A stretch of 54,158 bases of DNA from JACRFW01 sp964531745 (GCA_964531745.1 CAZHFX010000002.1:1-54158), one strand, 5' to 3'; counted from the stretch's first letter, positions 41,367 to 49,547 are shown. Notes: generated by a model not told the origin, from the letters alone. A program made the numbers and translations.

Positions 41367-42382
41367 TTATGGGCAGGCGTTCATTGCGGCGTAAAAAAAT
41401 TATTTTGGTTGGCGCGGCGCTGTTCGGGTTGCTGGCATTCTTTTATGCCAGCCTATTTTTGAATTGGGGCCGCCGTTCAAACCAAATATATGGCGTTAGT
41501 TTTGATCCGGTCTACGCCCGTTATCTCGGGATTGATTCCGGGAAAGCCTATTACGAAGCGTTAATTCGCGATTGGGGTTTTAGGTATATTCGTCTGTCGG
41601 CGCATTGGGACACGGTTGAAAATCAGCGCGGGCAGTATGATTTTAGCGATTTGGATTGGTATGTCAATCGGGCGGCGGAAGCGGGGGCCAAAATAACGCT
41701 CGCTATTGGTCAGAAGACGCCGCGCTGGCCCGAGTGTCATGAGCCGGAGTGGGCTAAAAAATTGCCGGCGGCCGAAAATCGCGCGGCGCTTTTGAACTAT
41801 ATTACCGCCGTCGTTGAACATTATCGCGTTTGGCCGGGGATTGAGCTGTGGCAGGTGGAAAACGAGCCGTTTTTGGATTTTGGCGAGTGCCATGCTTTTG
41901 GCGTCAAAGATTTGAAAGAGGAAATAACTTTGGTGAAGCGGCTAGATTCGGCGCACCCTACCATCACTACTGATAGCGGCGAGTTGAGTTTGTGGTGGAA
42001 AACGGCCCGGGCCGCGGATTATTTCGGCGCTACGATGTATCGCACGGTATGGGACAAAATGTTTGGATATTTTACTTATCGTTTTCTCCCTTCGGGCTGG
42101 TATCCGGCGCGGGCATTTTTTATGGGGCGTGATCTTAATACCGCGTTTGTAATGGAATTGCAGGCCGAACCATGGAGCCCGGGCAAGCCTATCACGAGCG
42201 TACCTTTAGCCGAACAATATCAATCAATGAACAGGGAACGTCTTCAAGAAAATATTGAGTATGCCAAGCGGTCTGGATTTCCGCGGGTGTATTTGTGGGG
42301 CGCGGAGTGGTGGTATTGGCTGCAAAAAAAGGGATACAATGAAATTCCTGATTATGTAAAAACTTTGCCTAAAGGGAATTGA
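41363..42382 (+). CDS. Membrane-anchored TIM-barrel glycoside hydrolase-like protein
   Basis: 339 aa. A basic N-terminus and one membrane span (~13-33) act as a signal anchor. A (beta/alpha)8 barrel follows: FRYIRLSAHWDTVE, ITLAIGQKTPRWPE, and ELWQVENEPFLDFG with the Asn-Glu pair (N167, E168) that in clan GH-A carries the acid/base; FVMELQAEPW (E265) is the likely nucleophile. This fits clan A families such as GH5/GH39/GH42, without a firm subfamily. It should work outside the membrane on a glycan. It overlaps the transporter gene by ATGA. Its stop codon lies inside the promoter of tRNA-Val. Confidence 0.82.
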   Translation: MIMGRRSLRRKKIILVGAALFGLLAFFYASLFLNWGRRSNQIYGVSFDPVYARYLGIDSGKAYYEALIRDWGFRYIRLSAHWDTVENQRGQYDFSDLDWYVNRAAEAGAKITLAIGQKTPRWPECHEPEWAKKLPAAENRAALLNYITAVVEHYRVWPGIELWQVENEPFLDFGECHAFGVKDLKEEITLVKRLDSAHPTITTDSGELSLWWKTARAADYFGATMYRTVWDKMFGYFTYRFLPSGWYPARAFFMGRDLNTAFVMELQAEPWSPGKPITSVPLAEQYQSMNRERLQENIEYAKRSGFPRVYLWGAEWWYWLQKKGYNEIPDYVKTLPKGN

Positions 42383-42407
42383 CGGAAAGGCCTTTTTCGG
42401 TTATAGT
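42379..42407 (+). promoter_or_regulatory. Promoter of tRNA-Val(TAC), overlapping the hydrolase stop codon
   Basis: TTGACG at 42379-42384, 17 bases, TATAGT at 42402-42407; 12 bases before the tRNA. Confidence 0.85.
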
Positions 42408-42419
42408 AGCCCAACTTTC

Positions 42420-42496
42420 GCACGCCTAGCTCAGTTGGTTAGAGCACCTCGTTTACACCGAGGGGGTCAGGGGTTCGAATCCCTTGGCGTGCACCA
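42420..42496 (+). tRNA. tRNA-Val (anticodon TAC), CCA encoded
   Basis: Acceptor GCACGCC/GGCGTGC, anticodon stem CCTCG/CGAGG with loop TTTACAC (TAC), T arm GGGG-TTCGAAT-CCCT, discriminator A and encoded CCA (42494-42496). Unlike the two tRNAs at 4538-4735 it carries CCA. Confidence 0.96.
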
Positions 42497-42502
42497 GCAA
42501 GG

Positions 42503-42536
42503 AAATTGCTTCGTAAAAAGCAGTTTTTTATTTGTC
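42503..42536 (+). terminator. Intrinsic terminator of tRNA-Val
   Basis: TTGCTT and AAGCAG pair (one G-U) around CGTAA, then TTTTTTATTT. Confidence 0.65.
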
Positions 42537-42566
42537 TTTTTTTATGGTATACTTCTCATTGAGAAT

Positions 42567-43718
42567 ATGCTTCACGATGAACGCCCGATAGTTTTGCATC
42601 AGGGAGTTTATAAAAAAACCGCCACAGTAGGAGAGGCGGTGTTTATGATTACCGGCATGACCATCGGCGCTGGCATTTTAGGCCTTCCGTACGCTGTTTC
42701 TCGCGCTGGCCTTTTGCCCGGAGTATTTTTAATTTTTGTTTTAGGGATTATAATGTTCTCTATCAATTTAATGATTGGCAGAGTAGCGACACTGGCCGGA
42801 GATAATTTACAGTTGCCGGGGTTGGCGGGTAAGTATTTAGGCGGGTGGGCGAAAGGAGTTCTTTCCATTACGGTTATTTTTAGTTCATACGGAGTTTTGT
42901 TAGCGTATTTGGTTGGCGAGGGGGCGGCCTTGAGCGCTTTGTTCGGCGGCAGCGCGCTTGGGTGGAGCGTAGTTTTTTGGTCAGCCGGCAGTTTTTTAAT
43001 ATGGCTTGGCCTGCAACGCATCCGATATGTGGAGAAATTTTTCAGTCTAGCGGTGATAATTATTATTGCAGTGCTATCGGCCGGGCTTCTGCCCTACTTC
43101 CGCCCAGCGGCGTTTACGGAAGTGCATTGGCCGTCATTTTTCTTTCCCATGGGAGTTATTTTATTTGCTTTGCACGCCACGCCCGCTATCGCGGAAGCGC
43201 GAGCGCTTTTACCAGGGCGTCCCGCGGCATTTCGGCGCGCGCTGGTTATCGGAACAATAATTCCGATAGCCGTTTATATTCTTTTCACGGTAGCGGTGGT
43301 TGGTTTGAGCGGCTTATCCACTACGCCCGTCGCTACAGTTGGAATCGGCCAAGCCTTTAGCCCGATTTTTTTGATATTAGCGAATATCTTTGCCGTGCTC
43401 GCCATGAGCACCGGTTTTATGGGTTTGGGCACGGCACTTAAAGAAACGCTGATGTGGGATTATCGCGTTCCATCCGGCGCGGCGCAATTTTTGGTTATCA
43501 GCGTTCCGTTGGCTCTGTTTTTGCTGGGGGCGCGGCATTTTGTGGGTATCTTGAATGTGGTGGGCGGACTTTTTATTGCCGTTGAATCCATTATTATGAT
43601 TTTGACGTATTTTAGAGCGACGGGGCAGGAAAAGCGAACGTGGTTTTTGCTCTTGCCATTGTTGGCATTTTTTAGTATACTGGCGATATTCAGCCTCTAC
43701 GGAGCGCTGGAAAAGTAG
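42567..43718 (+). CDS. Amino-acid permease (aromatic/HAAAP type)
   Basis: 383 aa with 10-11 membrane spans. The first span carries FMITGMTIGAGILGLPYAVSRAGLLPG, the unwound-helix motif (GAGILGLPYA) of the aromatic/hydroxy amino-acid permease family and its APC-superfamily relatives. It likely imports an amino acid with H+ or Na+, useful to a cell with few biosynthetic genes. The ATG at 42567 is chosen because upstream codons run back into the tRNA gene. TATACT (42548-42553), preceded by TGG, ends 13 bases before the ATG, so the 5' UTR would be only a few bases. metK follows after a 127-base structured leader. Confidence 0.88.
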   Translation: MLHDERPIVLHQGVYKKTATVGEAVFMITGMTIGAGILGLPYAVSRAGLLPGVFLIFVLGIIMFSINLMIGRVATLAGDNLQLPGLAGKYLGGWAKGVLSITVIFSSYGVLLAYLVGEGAALSALFGGSALGWSVVFWSAGSFLIWLGLQRIRYVEKFFSLAVIIIIAVLSAGLLPYFRPAAFTEVHWPSFFFPMGVILFALHATPAIAEARALLPGRPAAFRRALVIGTIIPIAVYILFTVAVVGLSGLSTTPVATVGIGQAFSPIFLILANIFAVLAMSTGFMGLGTALKETLMWDYRVPSGAAQFLVISVPLALFLLGARHFVGILNVVGGLFIAVESIIMILTYFRATGQEKRTWFLLLPLLAFFSILAIFSLYGALEK

Positions 43719-43725
43719 CGAAATT

Positions 43726-43811
43726 AAGAAGATGGTGTTGGTTGTTGACCGGTTCCATCGTTCGGGGTCGATGCGGGCGATTACTGTGCAACAACTTCCT
43801 TCTATCTTCTT
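43726..43811 (+). promoter_or_regulatory. Structured leader of metK, riboswitch candidate
   Basis: Nested pairings: AAGAAGAT (43726-43733) with ATCTTCTT (43804-43811); GTTGTTG (43741-43747) with CAACAAC (43789-43795); CATCG (43756-43760) with CGATG (43769-43773). The GC-rich asymmetric centre looks like an RNA fold rather than a terminator, and there is no T-tract. It does not match a SAM riboswitch class known to me. Confidence 0.45.
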
Positions 43812-43845
43812 TGGCTAGTTTGTTATTAAGTTATTTTTTAGTTTT

Positions 43846-44994
43846 ATGTCAGAAAAATATTTTTTTACTTCGGAGTCGGTGACCGAAGGTCACCCGGATA
43901 AAATTTGCGACCAGATTTCCGACGCAGTTTTGGATAATTTGTTGGAACAAGATCCGGCGTCGCATGTGGCAGTGGAGTGTTTTACCACCACCGGCCTCGT
44001 GATTGTTGGCGGTGAAGTGACCACCAATGGCTACGTTGATGTGCAGAAAATTGCTCGGACAGTTTTGGGCGACATTGGTTACACCGATCCGGCGTATGGC
44101 ATTGATGCCGAGCATGCCGGCATTTTAGTTTCTATTCATGAACAATCCCCGGACATTGCTCAGGGGGTGGCCAAATTGACTGCTGAAGAACAGGGGGCCG
44201 GCGATCAAGGGCTGATGTTTGGCTATGCGACCAATGAAACCTCGGAATATATGCCGTTACCGATTTTACTCGCGCATCGGTTGGCCGAGCGTTTGGCGGT
44301 AGTACGCAAAGATGGCACCATTCCGTATCTCCGGCCAGACGGCAAGTCACAGGTGGCGGTTTTATACGAAAATGGCAAACCGGTTGGTGTGGAGAACGTG
44401 GTTATTTCCGCCCAGCATCATGACACCGTGGAATTGGAAGATTTACGTCGTGATATCACAGAGAAGGTAATTAAACCCGTCTGTGCCAGCTATTTAAGCG
44501 AGGCCGCTCAATTTTTTATAAATATGACCGGGCGATTCGTGATTGGCGGTCCGCAGGGCGATACCGGTCTTACCGGGCGCAAAATTATCGTAGATACTTA
44601 CGGCGGCATGGGTCGCCACGGTGGCGGTTGTTTTTCTGGCAAAGACCCATCGAAAGTTGATCGCTCCGGCGCCTATATGGCGCGTTATGCGGCGAAAAAT
44701 GTGGTAGCTGCTGGTTTGGCCGAGCGTTGTGAGTTGCAAGTGGCGTATGTCATAGGCCGCGCTGAACCGACCAGCATTAATATCAATACGTTTGGCACCG
44801 GTAAAGTTAGCGATGAAAAATTGATCGCCGCGGTTAAACAGGTTTTTGATTTCCGCCCAGGTAAAATTATTCAGAACCTTGATCTTCTTCGTCCGATCTA
44901 TCGCGCCACCGCCTCCTACGGGCATTTTGGACGAACCGAGTTTCCGTGGGAGAGGCTTGATAAGATTGACGCTTTGAAGCAAGCCGCCGCTTAG
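43846..44994 (+). CDS. metK: S-adenosylmethionine synthetase
   Basis: 382 aa; makes SAM from methionine and ATP in the cytosol. FTSESVTEGHPDKICDQISDAVLD (His16, Asp18), GAGDQGLMFGYA.NET, LRPDGKSQV and the P-loop-like GRKIIVDTYGGMGRHGGG..SGKDPSKVDRSGAYMAR are all present. The usual Ala in GGAFSGKD is Cys here (GGCFSGKD). SAM would serve the radical SAM enzyme Elp3 and the Trm9-like methyltransferase among others. The 127-base leader is structured. A strong bidirectional terminator follows. Confidence 0.98.
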   Translation: MSEKYFFTSESVTEGHPDKICDQISDAVLDNLLEQDPASHVAVECFTTTGLVIVGGEVTTNGYVDVQKIARTVLGDIGYTDPAYGIDAEHAGILVSIHEQSPDIAQGVAKLTAEEQGAGDQGLMFGYATNETSEYMPLPILLAHRLAERLAVVRKDGTIPYLRPDGKSQVAVLYENGKPVGVENVVISAQHHDTVELEDLRRDITEKVIKPVCASYLSEAAQFFINMTGRFVIGGPQGDTGLTGRKIIVDTYGGMGRHGGGCFSGKDPSKVDRSGAYMARYAAKNVVAAGLAERCELQVAYVIGRAEPTSININTFGTGKVSDEKLIAAVKQVFDFRPGKIIQNLDLLRPIYRATASYGHFGRTEFPWERLDKIDALKQAAA

Positions 44995-45009
44995 TTGGAT
45001 ATACATTGG

Positions 45010-45049
45010 ATAACAAAATCCCAGTCTATTATGACTGGGATTTTGTTAT
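45010..45049. terminator. Bidirectional terminator between metK and the minus-strand gene
   Basis: A perfect 17-bp inverted repeat, with outer arms ATAACAAAATCCC and GGGATTTTGTTAT around the inner AGTC-TATTAT-GACT. A/T-rich arms give a U-run in both directions for the converging genes. Confidence 0.88.
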
Positions 45050-45055
45050 GTTTGA

Positions 45056-46804
45056 TTATCTCGCCACAACCGTCGCTCCGGCAGTCGAACCGCGGTCGGT
45101 TGGGCCGAGAATATTGGTGAGAGACGGCCCGGTTAGTTGGAAGTTTTTGCCGACCGTATCATCGGTAGCTGTTAGGGTTATATCTTTGGTGATGGTTAAG
45201 GTTTCTCCGAGTTGGTTTGGGGTCGGGCGCAATGCCACTTCAAAATATAAGCCGGCAGAACTGCGGGCCGGAATAAGCCGGTAATGCCAGGAAACAGTTT
45301 TGCTGGTTGAGTTGTAAACGAGCTCTGGCCCGATAGTAACACTCTGCCGGCCGGTGAATTCCACGCCTGGAGGGAGAACAAGCGCAAGGGTGGCGTCGCG
45401 GAGCGGATTGGCGGTATTGGTAAATTGGACAAATATCCAGTATTTGGTGGCTTCACCAACTGTTGGCGGCAAAGGGCCACGTCCCAGTTGGTCGCCTTCG
45501 TCGGTGTAGTAGCGCACTTCGCTTTTCAAGGCAACTTCAGTGGCCAGTGGAATATGTATGGCCTTGCCGGTTTCAGAAAATTTTTGTCCCGGTACTTCGG
45601 TGGCATCACCTTCAAATATTGGCGTGAGGGTAAAAGAGTCGGCGTCGTTTGCGGTAGTAAAAGCCGGCAAGAGCGTAAAATTAACCGTAAAGGTGTCGCC
45701 AGACCCGCGGCCTCCGCTCGCGAGCGCGGTTCGGTTTGAGCTGTCGGCGATTAGGGCGTTCCCTTCAATTTTTAAATTGTTTTCCAGGGCAGTGGTTTTT
45801 AGATCTACCAGGCCGGGAGTGGTGGCGAGGCGCAGGCGTTGCGCTTTGAGAGAGTAGTCGCTGTCGTTGCGCCAGCTGACGATGATTGGTATTTTCTGCG
45901 TTGGCTCCGCGTAAGCGACCGGTTCAGCCAGCCGAGCCGAAGACGCGACACGCGGAGCGATAATGGTAATTTTAGTTTGCACTGGTGTTTGCGCGATAGG
46001 GCGATTATTAACAAGAGCCGCCGGGGTGATGGTGAATACGATGTTGGCAGTTTTTTCCGGCACGGCCAAGCGTCCAGTGATAGTTTTTGTTTCCTGCCGT
46101 GCCAGTGAAAATGTCGTAGCGTCCGGCTGGTCAAAGGCGGCGTTGCCTCCGGTGACGTTTAGCTGTATTTCTTCAATAGCAACAGCGCCGGTATTTTGCA
46201 GAGTGTACGTAAATGGCAAAGAAGCACTGGGAAAGGTTGACGATGCGATAACGAGGCGCGGACGAAGAACACTCTCCGGAAGCGACAGAAGAAAACTGGT
46301 GAGCGCCTGTTCGCGCTCCTCGCTCTTTTCTTGTTTATACGAAAAGGTCCCAAAAATATTTTCTTCGTGTTGGGGCATTGCCCACAAACGTCCGGTGACC
46401 GTTATTTGACCTTTTCCTCCGGGCGGGACAGGTGGAATAGTAAATGTTGAGTTGTTGGAAAAAACGGATTCCGGGGTGGCCTGTCGGTTAATGACAAAGC
46501 CCTCGGGCAGACGAAGAGCCAACGCCACATCGGTGAGCAGATGTTTGCTGTGGTTGGCATAGTCAACAGTGAGGCGTACTTCTTCGCCGCTTTTGATTCT
46601 GTTACCGCCCACCGACATGGATAGCTCTATGAGATTGGCGATGCCCGGTTTCCAGAAGAAGAACCACAGGCTCGTGCCGAGCATGAGTGTAGCTAACAGT
46701 AGCAGGACAATATCAAAAATAAATAATTGTTTGGCGTGGTGATAAATACCATGGTAGCGAGCGTGGTAATGGCGATGAAAGAAGGAGTAAATTTTTTTGA
46801 GCAT
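45056..46804 (-). CDS. Membrane-anchored protein with tandem Ig-like repeats, unknown
   Basis: 582 aa from the ATG at 46804; a longer open frame (12 residues more) would start inside the promoter. A His-rich cytoplasmic start (FFHRHYHARYHGIYHH, 8-23), one membrane span (~29-53, IFDIVLLLLATLMLGTSLWFFFW), then about four beta-sandwich repeats of ~110-130 aa with the pattern L.DV.L.L.LPEGF (e.g. LTDVALALRLPEGFV; LRDATLALVLPPGVEF), as in CARDB/DUF11-type Ig-like domains. It is outside the cell, probably wall-associated. The promoter puts the 5' end of the mRNA almost at the ATG (leaderless). Confidence 0.8.
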   Translation of the reverse strand: MLKKIYSFFHRHYHARYHGIYHHAKQLFIFDIVLLLLATLMLGTSLWFFFWKPGIANLIELSMSVGGNRIKSGEEVRLTVDYANHSKHLLTDVALALRLPEGFVINRQATPESVFSNNSTFTIPPVPPGGKGQITVTGRLWAMPQHEENIFGTFSYKQEKSEEREQALTSFLLSLPESVLRPRLVIASSTFPSASLPFTYTLQNTGAVAIEEIQLNVTGGNAAFDQPDATTFSLARQETKTITGRLAVPEKTANIVFTITPAALVNNRPIAQTPVQTKITIIAPRVASSARLAEPVAYAEPTQKIPIIVSWRNDSDYSLKAQRLRLATTPGLVDLKTTALENNLKIEGNALIADSSNRTALASGGRGSGDTFTVNFTLLPAFTTANDADSFTLTPIFEGDATEVPGQKFSETGKAIHIPLATEVALKSEVRYYTDEGDQLGRGPLPPTVGEATKYWIFVQFTNTANPLRDATLALVLPPGVEFTGRQSVTIGPELVYNSTSKTVSWHYRLIPARSSAGLYFEVALRPTPNQLGETLTITKDITLTATDDTVGKNFQLTGPSLTNILGPTDRGSTAGATVVAR

Positions 46805-46811
46805 ATGGTGA

Positions 46812-46840
46812 ATTATATTGGTATAGAGAGGTAAAGTCAA
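46812..46840 (-). promoter_or_regulatory. Promoter of the Ig-like membrane protein
   Basis: On the minus strand TTGACT (46840-46835), 17 bases, TATAAT (46817-46812). Transcription should start near 46805, next to the ATG at 46804. Confidence 0.85.
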
Positions 46841-46841
46841 A

Positions 46842-46872
46842 TAAAAAACCCTTGGCTTTTAAGCTAAGGGTT
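46842..46872 (-). terminator. Intrinsic terminator overlapping the end of the HTH gene
   Basis: Minus strand AACCCTTAGCTT-A-AAGCCAAGGGTT followed by TTTTATTT. The stop codon of the HTH gene (46861-46859) is inside the hairpin. Confidence 0.8.
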
Positions 46873-47218
46873 TTGTGCTGGTATCGGTTGCCGTGTTGGT
46901 TGTTGAAGTGTCAGGCGGTAAAATTTTAGGGACAGACTTCGGGTTGGGGGAGAACAGCGGATTTTTGATTTTCCACTTATCCACAAATTGTCCGATTCCC
47001 TTTTGGGCCAGTTTATTGCGGACGGTAGTGTGGTGTTGCGACCATTTAACCAGGCTTTCAAAGTTTATTTTGTATCGTCCGGCTACTATGACATAGGTCA
47101 CTTCTTGAGCTTGAATAGCGCGGCGGACGGTTTGGGTGTTAACCCCAAAAAGGCGAGCGGCCTCTGAAATTGAGACCCGGACCATTTCTTTAGATTTGTT
47201 TATTTTAACGTCATCCAT
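46859..47218 (-). CDS. Excisionase/MerR-type helix-turn-helix DNA-binding protein
   Basis: 119 aa from ATG 47218 (an open frame to 47275 would start inside the promoter). The helix-turn-helix is VSISEAARLFGVNTQTVRRAIQAQEVTYVIVAGRYKINFESLVKW (~14-58), the layout of excisionase/MerR-like HTH_17 domains: helix 2 ISEAARLFG, recognition helix TVRRAIQ, wing with GRYKI. The C-terminal half is basic, then a Pro/Thr tail without structure. The only regulator-like gene near two copies of a 24-base palindrome (47301-47324, 47382-47405) and an inverted repeat over its own -10, so these are its likely sites; that is inference. Confidence 0.82.
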   Translation of the reverse strand: MDDVKINKSKEMVRVSISEAARLFGVNTQTVRRAIQAQEVTYVIVAGRYKINFESLVKWSQHHTTVRNKLAQKGIGQFVDKWKIKNPLFSPNPKSVPKILPPDTSTTNTATDTSTKPLA

Positions 47219-47234
47219 ATCTATTTGTATAGAG

Positions 47235-47275
47235 TAGTCTAGACAAAGACTAGCATATATTCTTTTGTTTGTCAA
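47235..47275 (-). promoter_or_regulatory. Promoter of the HTH gene with an overlapping inverted repeat
   Basis: Minus strand TTGACA (47275-47270), 17 bases, TAGTCT (47252-47247). TAGTCT/AGACTA arms (47235-47240, 47247-47252) form an inverted repeat across the -10, a possible operator. Confidence 0.55.
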
Positions 47276-47300
47276 GATTTTATGGGCTGGTTTTCATTTT

Positions 47301-47324
47301 TTTGTATACACTAGTGTATACAAA
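47301..47324. repeat. 24-base perfect palindrome, copy 1
   Basis: Half-site TTTGTATACACT followed by its exact reverse complement. The same 24 bases recur at 47382-47405. Confidence 0.8.
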
Positions 47325-47372
47325 TTTTAGTTTTTTACTTATAAAATAGGCCTTTTCCTCGTCGGAGTGCCA

Positions 47373-47414
47373 TTATTCAAGTTTGTATACACTAGTGTAT
47401 ACAAACTTGAATAA
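47373..47414. repeat. 42-base perfect palindrome containing copy 2
   Basis: TTATTCAAG, then the 24-base palindrome of copy 1, then CTTGAATAA: 21 bp of perfect arms without a loop. The rest of 47219-47669 (451 bases without a gene) holds the HTH promoter (47247-47275), copy 1, the stem at 47469-47485 and an inverted repeat near 47608-47645; nothing else is seen. Confidence 0.85.
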
Positions 47415-47468
47415 CTTTGCTTGTTGCTTTTCCCACGGCAAGTCGTGTCGGGGGGGGGCGGTCGCCTA

Positions 47469-47485
47469 CGGCGACCTCAAGATGA
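47469..47485. repeat. Hairpin GGTCGCC-TAC-GGCGACC after a G-run
   Basis: 7-bp perfect arms following a run of G, then CAAGATGACA. It looks like a REP-type intergenic palindrome. Confidence 0.4.
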
Positions 47486-47607
47486 CAGCGAGCAAAATCT
47501 TATGTATGGTCGTTTAGGACGCTGTTTATTTGACCTGTCAGTGATTTTTTGTTATTCTGTATGTTGTAGTTTACTTGTTTTGGTAGGCATTTTTTAGTTA
47601 AAGTAGT

Positions 47608-47645
47608 GTTACTTTAAAGGAAATTGGAAATGGCAGTGTAACACT
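47608..47645 (+). promoter_or_regulatory. Inverted repeat in the ECF sigma gene's upstream region
   Basis: AGTGTTAC and GTAACACT (8-bp arms) lie 25-60 bases before the sigma gene, around GGAAATTGGAAATGG. Possible autoregulatory region; no clear -35/-10 pair. Confidence 0.35.
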
Positions 47646-47669
47646 TTTATTTTTTTTACGTCTACTAGA

Positions 47670-48227
47670 ATGTCCGGTACTTTACAAGAGAAAATTCTCC
47701 TGTTCAAATTACAAATAGAGCAAGATCCGGAAGCCTTCGCCGCTCTCTATGATATATATGTAAAACGAATTTACCGGTTTGTTTATTTTAAGGTTTCGTC
47801 GCACGAGGAAGCGGAAGACATAACGTCGGAAGTATTTCTTAAAGCGTGGCATTTTTTACAGGAAAAAAAAGAAGTGAAAAGTTTTTCTGGTCTGCTCTAT
47901 CGGGTCGCGCGTAATTGTATTATTGATTTGTATAGAAGAAAGGCGGCCAAACCAGAAACAGCATTGTCTAATTTTTTGGAAGAGGCGCTAGAAATAGGCG
48001 ATAGAGGACAATGGTACGCCGATGTTGGAGGAAAAATGGAAGCACAGCAAATCATTGAAGTTTTAAAGAAATTGAAACAAGAATATCGGGAAGTGGTAAC
48101 GTTGCGCTATGTTGATGAACTGGAAATAGATGAAATCGCGGAAATAGTGGGAAAAACAAAAATGGCGGTGCGTGTCACCCTTCACCGAGCGATAAAAAAA
48201 ATTCGGGAAATTTTACCCGAAAATTAA
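47670..48227 (+). CDS. ECF-type RNA polymerase sigma factor
   Basis: 185 aa. Region 2 (~20-90): FAALYDIYVKRIYRFVYFKVSSHEEAEDITSEVFLKAWHFL, with the -10-binding helix RVARNCIIDLYRR. Region 4 (~125-180): LKQEYREVVTLRYVDELEIDEIAEIVGKTKMAVRVTLHRAIKKIRE, the -35-binding HTH. No region 1.1 or 3, so it is the short group 4 (ECF) type that directs a small regulon, often envelope stress or surface genes. The next gene, 3 bases after it, is a DUF5667-type membrane protein, a usual partner and likely anti-sigma factor. Confidence 0.95.
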   Translation: MSGTLQEKILLFKLQIEQDPEAFAALYDIYVKRIYRFVYFKVSSHEEAEDITSEVFLKAWHFLQEKKEVKSFSGLLYRVARNCIIDLYRRKAAKPETALSNFLEEALEIGDRGQWYADVGGKMEAQQIIEVLKKLKQEYREVVTLRYVDELEIDEIAEIVGKTKMAVRVTLHRAIKKIREILPEN

Positions 48228-48230
48228 TCT

Positions 48231-49547
48231 ATGCGGGAACGCGTTATTGAACAATTGAAACGGTTGCAACACGGAAGTGTAAACCCCCAAACCGATTGGG
48301 AGGCGCGGAATCGCGCTTTGCTTTTGTCCCAGATAAAAAATACCCTGCCGGAGAGTTTGTCAATTAAATCGACAGAAAGAATGTGGGCTGGCTTGTCTAT
48401 TTTTATTCCGAAGCCGCTAGTATATAATGTGGTGCGCCCGGTGGCGATGTTGCTTATTGTCGTCTTGGTGGCCACCACCGCCTATTCCGGCACGGTGAAG
48501 GCATCTTATGAAACGCTTCCGGGTGATTGGCTCTATCCAGCTAAACGGGGCGTGGAAAAAACCCAAGCGGCCGTGCTTTCGGTAATCGGCAATGCAACTT
48601 CGCAGACAAAGTTGCATGTGGAGTTCGCGAAACGGCGCGCGGCGGAAACTAAACAAATAATTAATAGCACTGATCCTGACAAAGCGGCGAAAGTCGGAGA
48701 AACCGTGGCCGATTTGAAAGATGAGATGAAAAGCATTAATTCCAAGCTTGATGAGAATAAAAGCGCTAATGTAAATTTTCAAGCCACGGTAGCGAAAGAT
48801 ATAAAACAGAACACCGAGCAAATTAAAAATGTCTTGCAAGACGCTAAAGATAATTTGGCCCTGACTCCGAATGTGGAGAATAAAGTTCTTTCTCAAGAGA
48901 TCAGCGAAACTAAAGATTTGGTAAAGGATGTTTCGGTGAAGGCGATGGAAGTGCTCGTAACCAAGCATCTTGAAGGCGATACGAGTGTTTCTAAAGAGGA
49001 AGTAAAAAAAGAAATCAGCAGCGCCCTGCAAACGTCGGTGGATGATGTTGGCGTGTCCAAACAAAATGTAGACGGCGCCAAGATTATTTTAGAGAGCATG
49101 AGAGGCGCGGTTCAAGATTTGAAGAGTGAAGCTCAAAAACAAAATAATATTGATTTAGTATCAAGCACCAAAGCTTTTTCTGATAAAGTTTCTACCGCGG
49201 CCAACCAAACAGTAGCGGCGGTTTTAAAGACCGAAGCGGTGTCGGTGGAGCTGGACAAAAAGGTTAATGAAGCTAACGATTTTATGAATAAAGATGATTT
49301 GGCGCAGGCTGTGGATAAGGTGCGGGAAGCCAACCAAGCCTCCAAAGATGCGGAGAAGATATCTGATACGGCGATTGAAAAAACCCAGACATTTTTGCCG
49401 ATCGTGCAGGTAATTAAGGACAGCTCCGCGGCAACCACCACTGTTCAAAGCATTGGCAAAGATTTGCCCCCGCTGATCGTGACGACCACGCCGGTTTCCG
49501 CTGTTAGCGCGACTCCCGTTGTGATTCCGATTTTATTAAAAAATTAA
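48231..49547 (+). CDS. DUF5667-type membrane protein, likely anti-sigma factor
   Basis: 438 aa. Cytoplasmic part 1-~65 (helical, MRERVIEQLKRLQHG...), one membrane span at ~66-88 (VVRPVAMLLIVVLVATTAYSG), then the DUF5667 signature LPGDWLYPAKRGVEKTQAAVL right after the membrane (~95-115). Residues ~120-400 are long charged helices with coiled-coil character, and the end is a Pro/Thr-rich tail. The order ECF sigma gene then DUF5667 protein recurs in Patescibacteria. Role inferred: holds the sigma factor at the membrane and senses the outside. A perfect inverted repeat follows the stop. Confidence 0.85.
   Translation: MRERVIEQLKRLQHGSVNPQTDWEARNRALLLSQIKNTLPESLSIKSTERMWAGLSIFIPKPLVYNVVRPVAMLLIVVLVATTAYSGTVKASYETLPGDWLYPAKRGVEKTQAAVLSVIGNATSQTKLHVEFAKRRAAETKQIINSTDPDKAAKVGETVADLKDEMKSINSKLDENKSANVNFQATVAKDIKQNTEQIKNVLQDAKDNLALTPNVENKVLSQEISETKDLVKDVSVKAMEVLVTKHLEGDTSVSKEEVKKEISSALQTSVDDVGVSKQNVDGAKIILESMRGAVQDLKSEAQKQNNIDLVSSTKAFSDKVSTAANQTVAAVLKTEAVSVELDKKVNEANDFMNKDDLAQAVDKVREANQASKDAEKISDTAIEKTQTFLPIVQVIKDSSAATTTVQSIGKDLPPLIVTTTPVSAVSATPVVIPILLKN

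Noticed and set aside
46977..46985. Perfect DnaA box TTATCCACA in the HTH gene; another at 39427-39435
   Set aside because: Single isolated boxes, one inside coding sequence, without a cluster or a DNA-unwinding element; no evidence for a replication origin.
47219..47669. CRISPR array from the twin palindromes
   Set aside because: Only two copies, palindromic through the whole unit, with no further spacers or cas genes.
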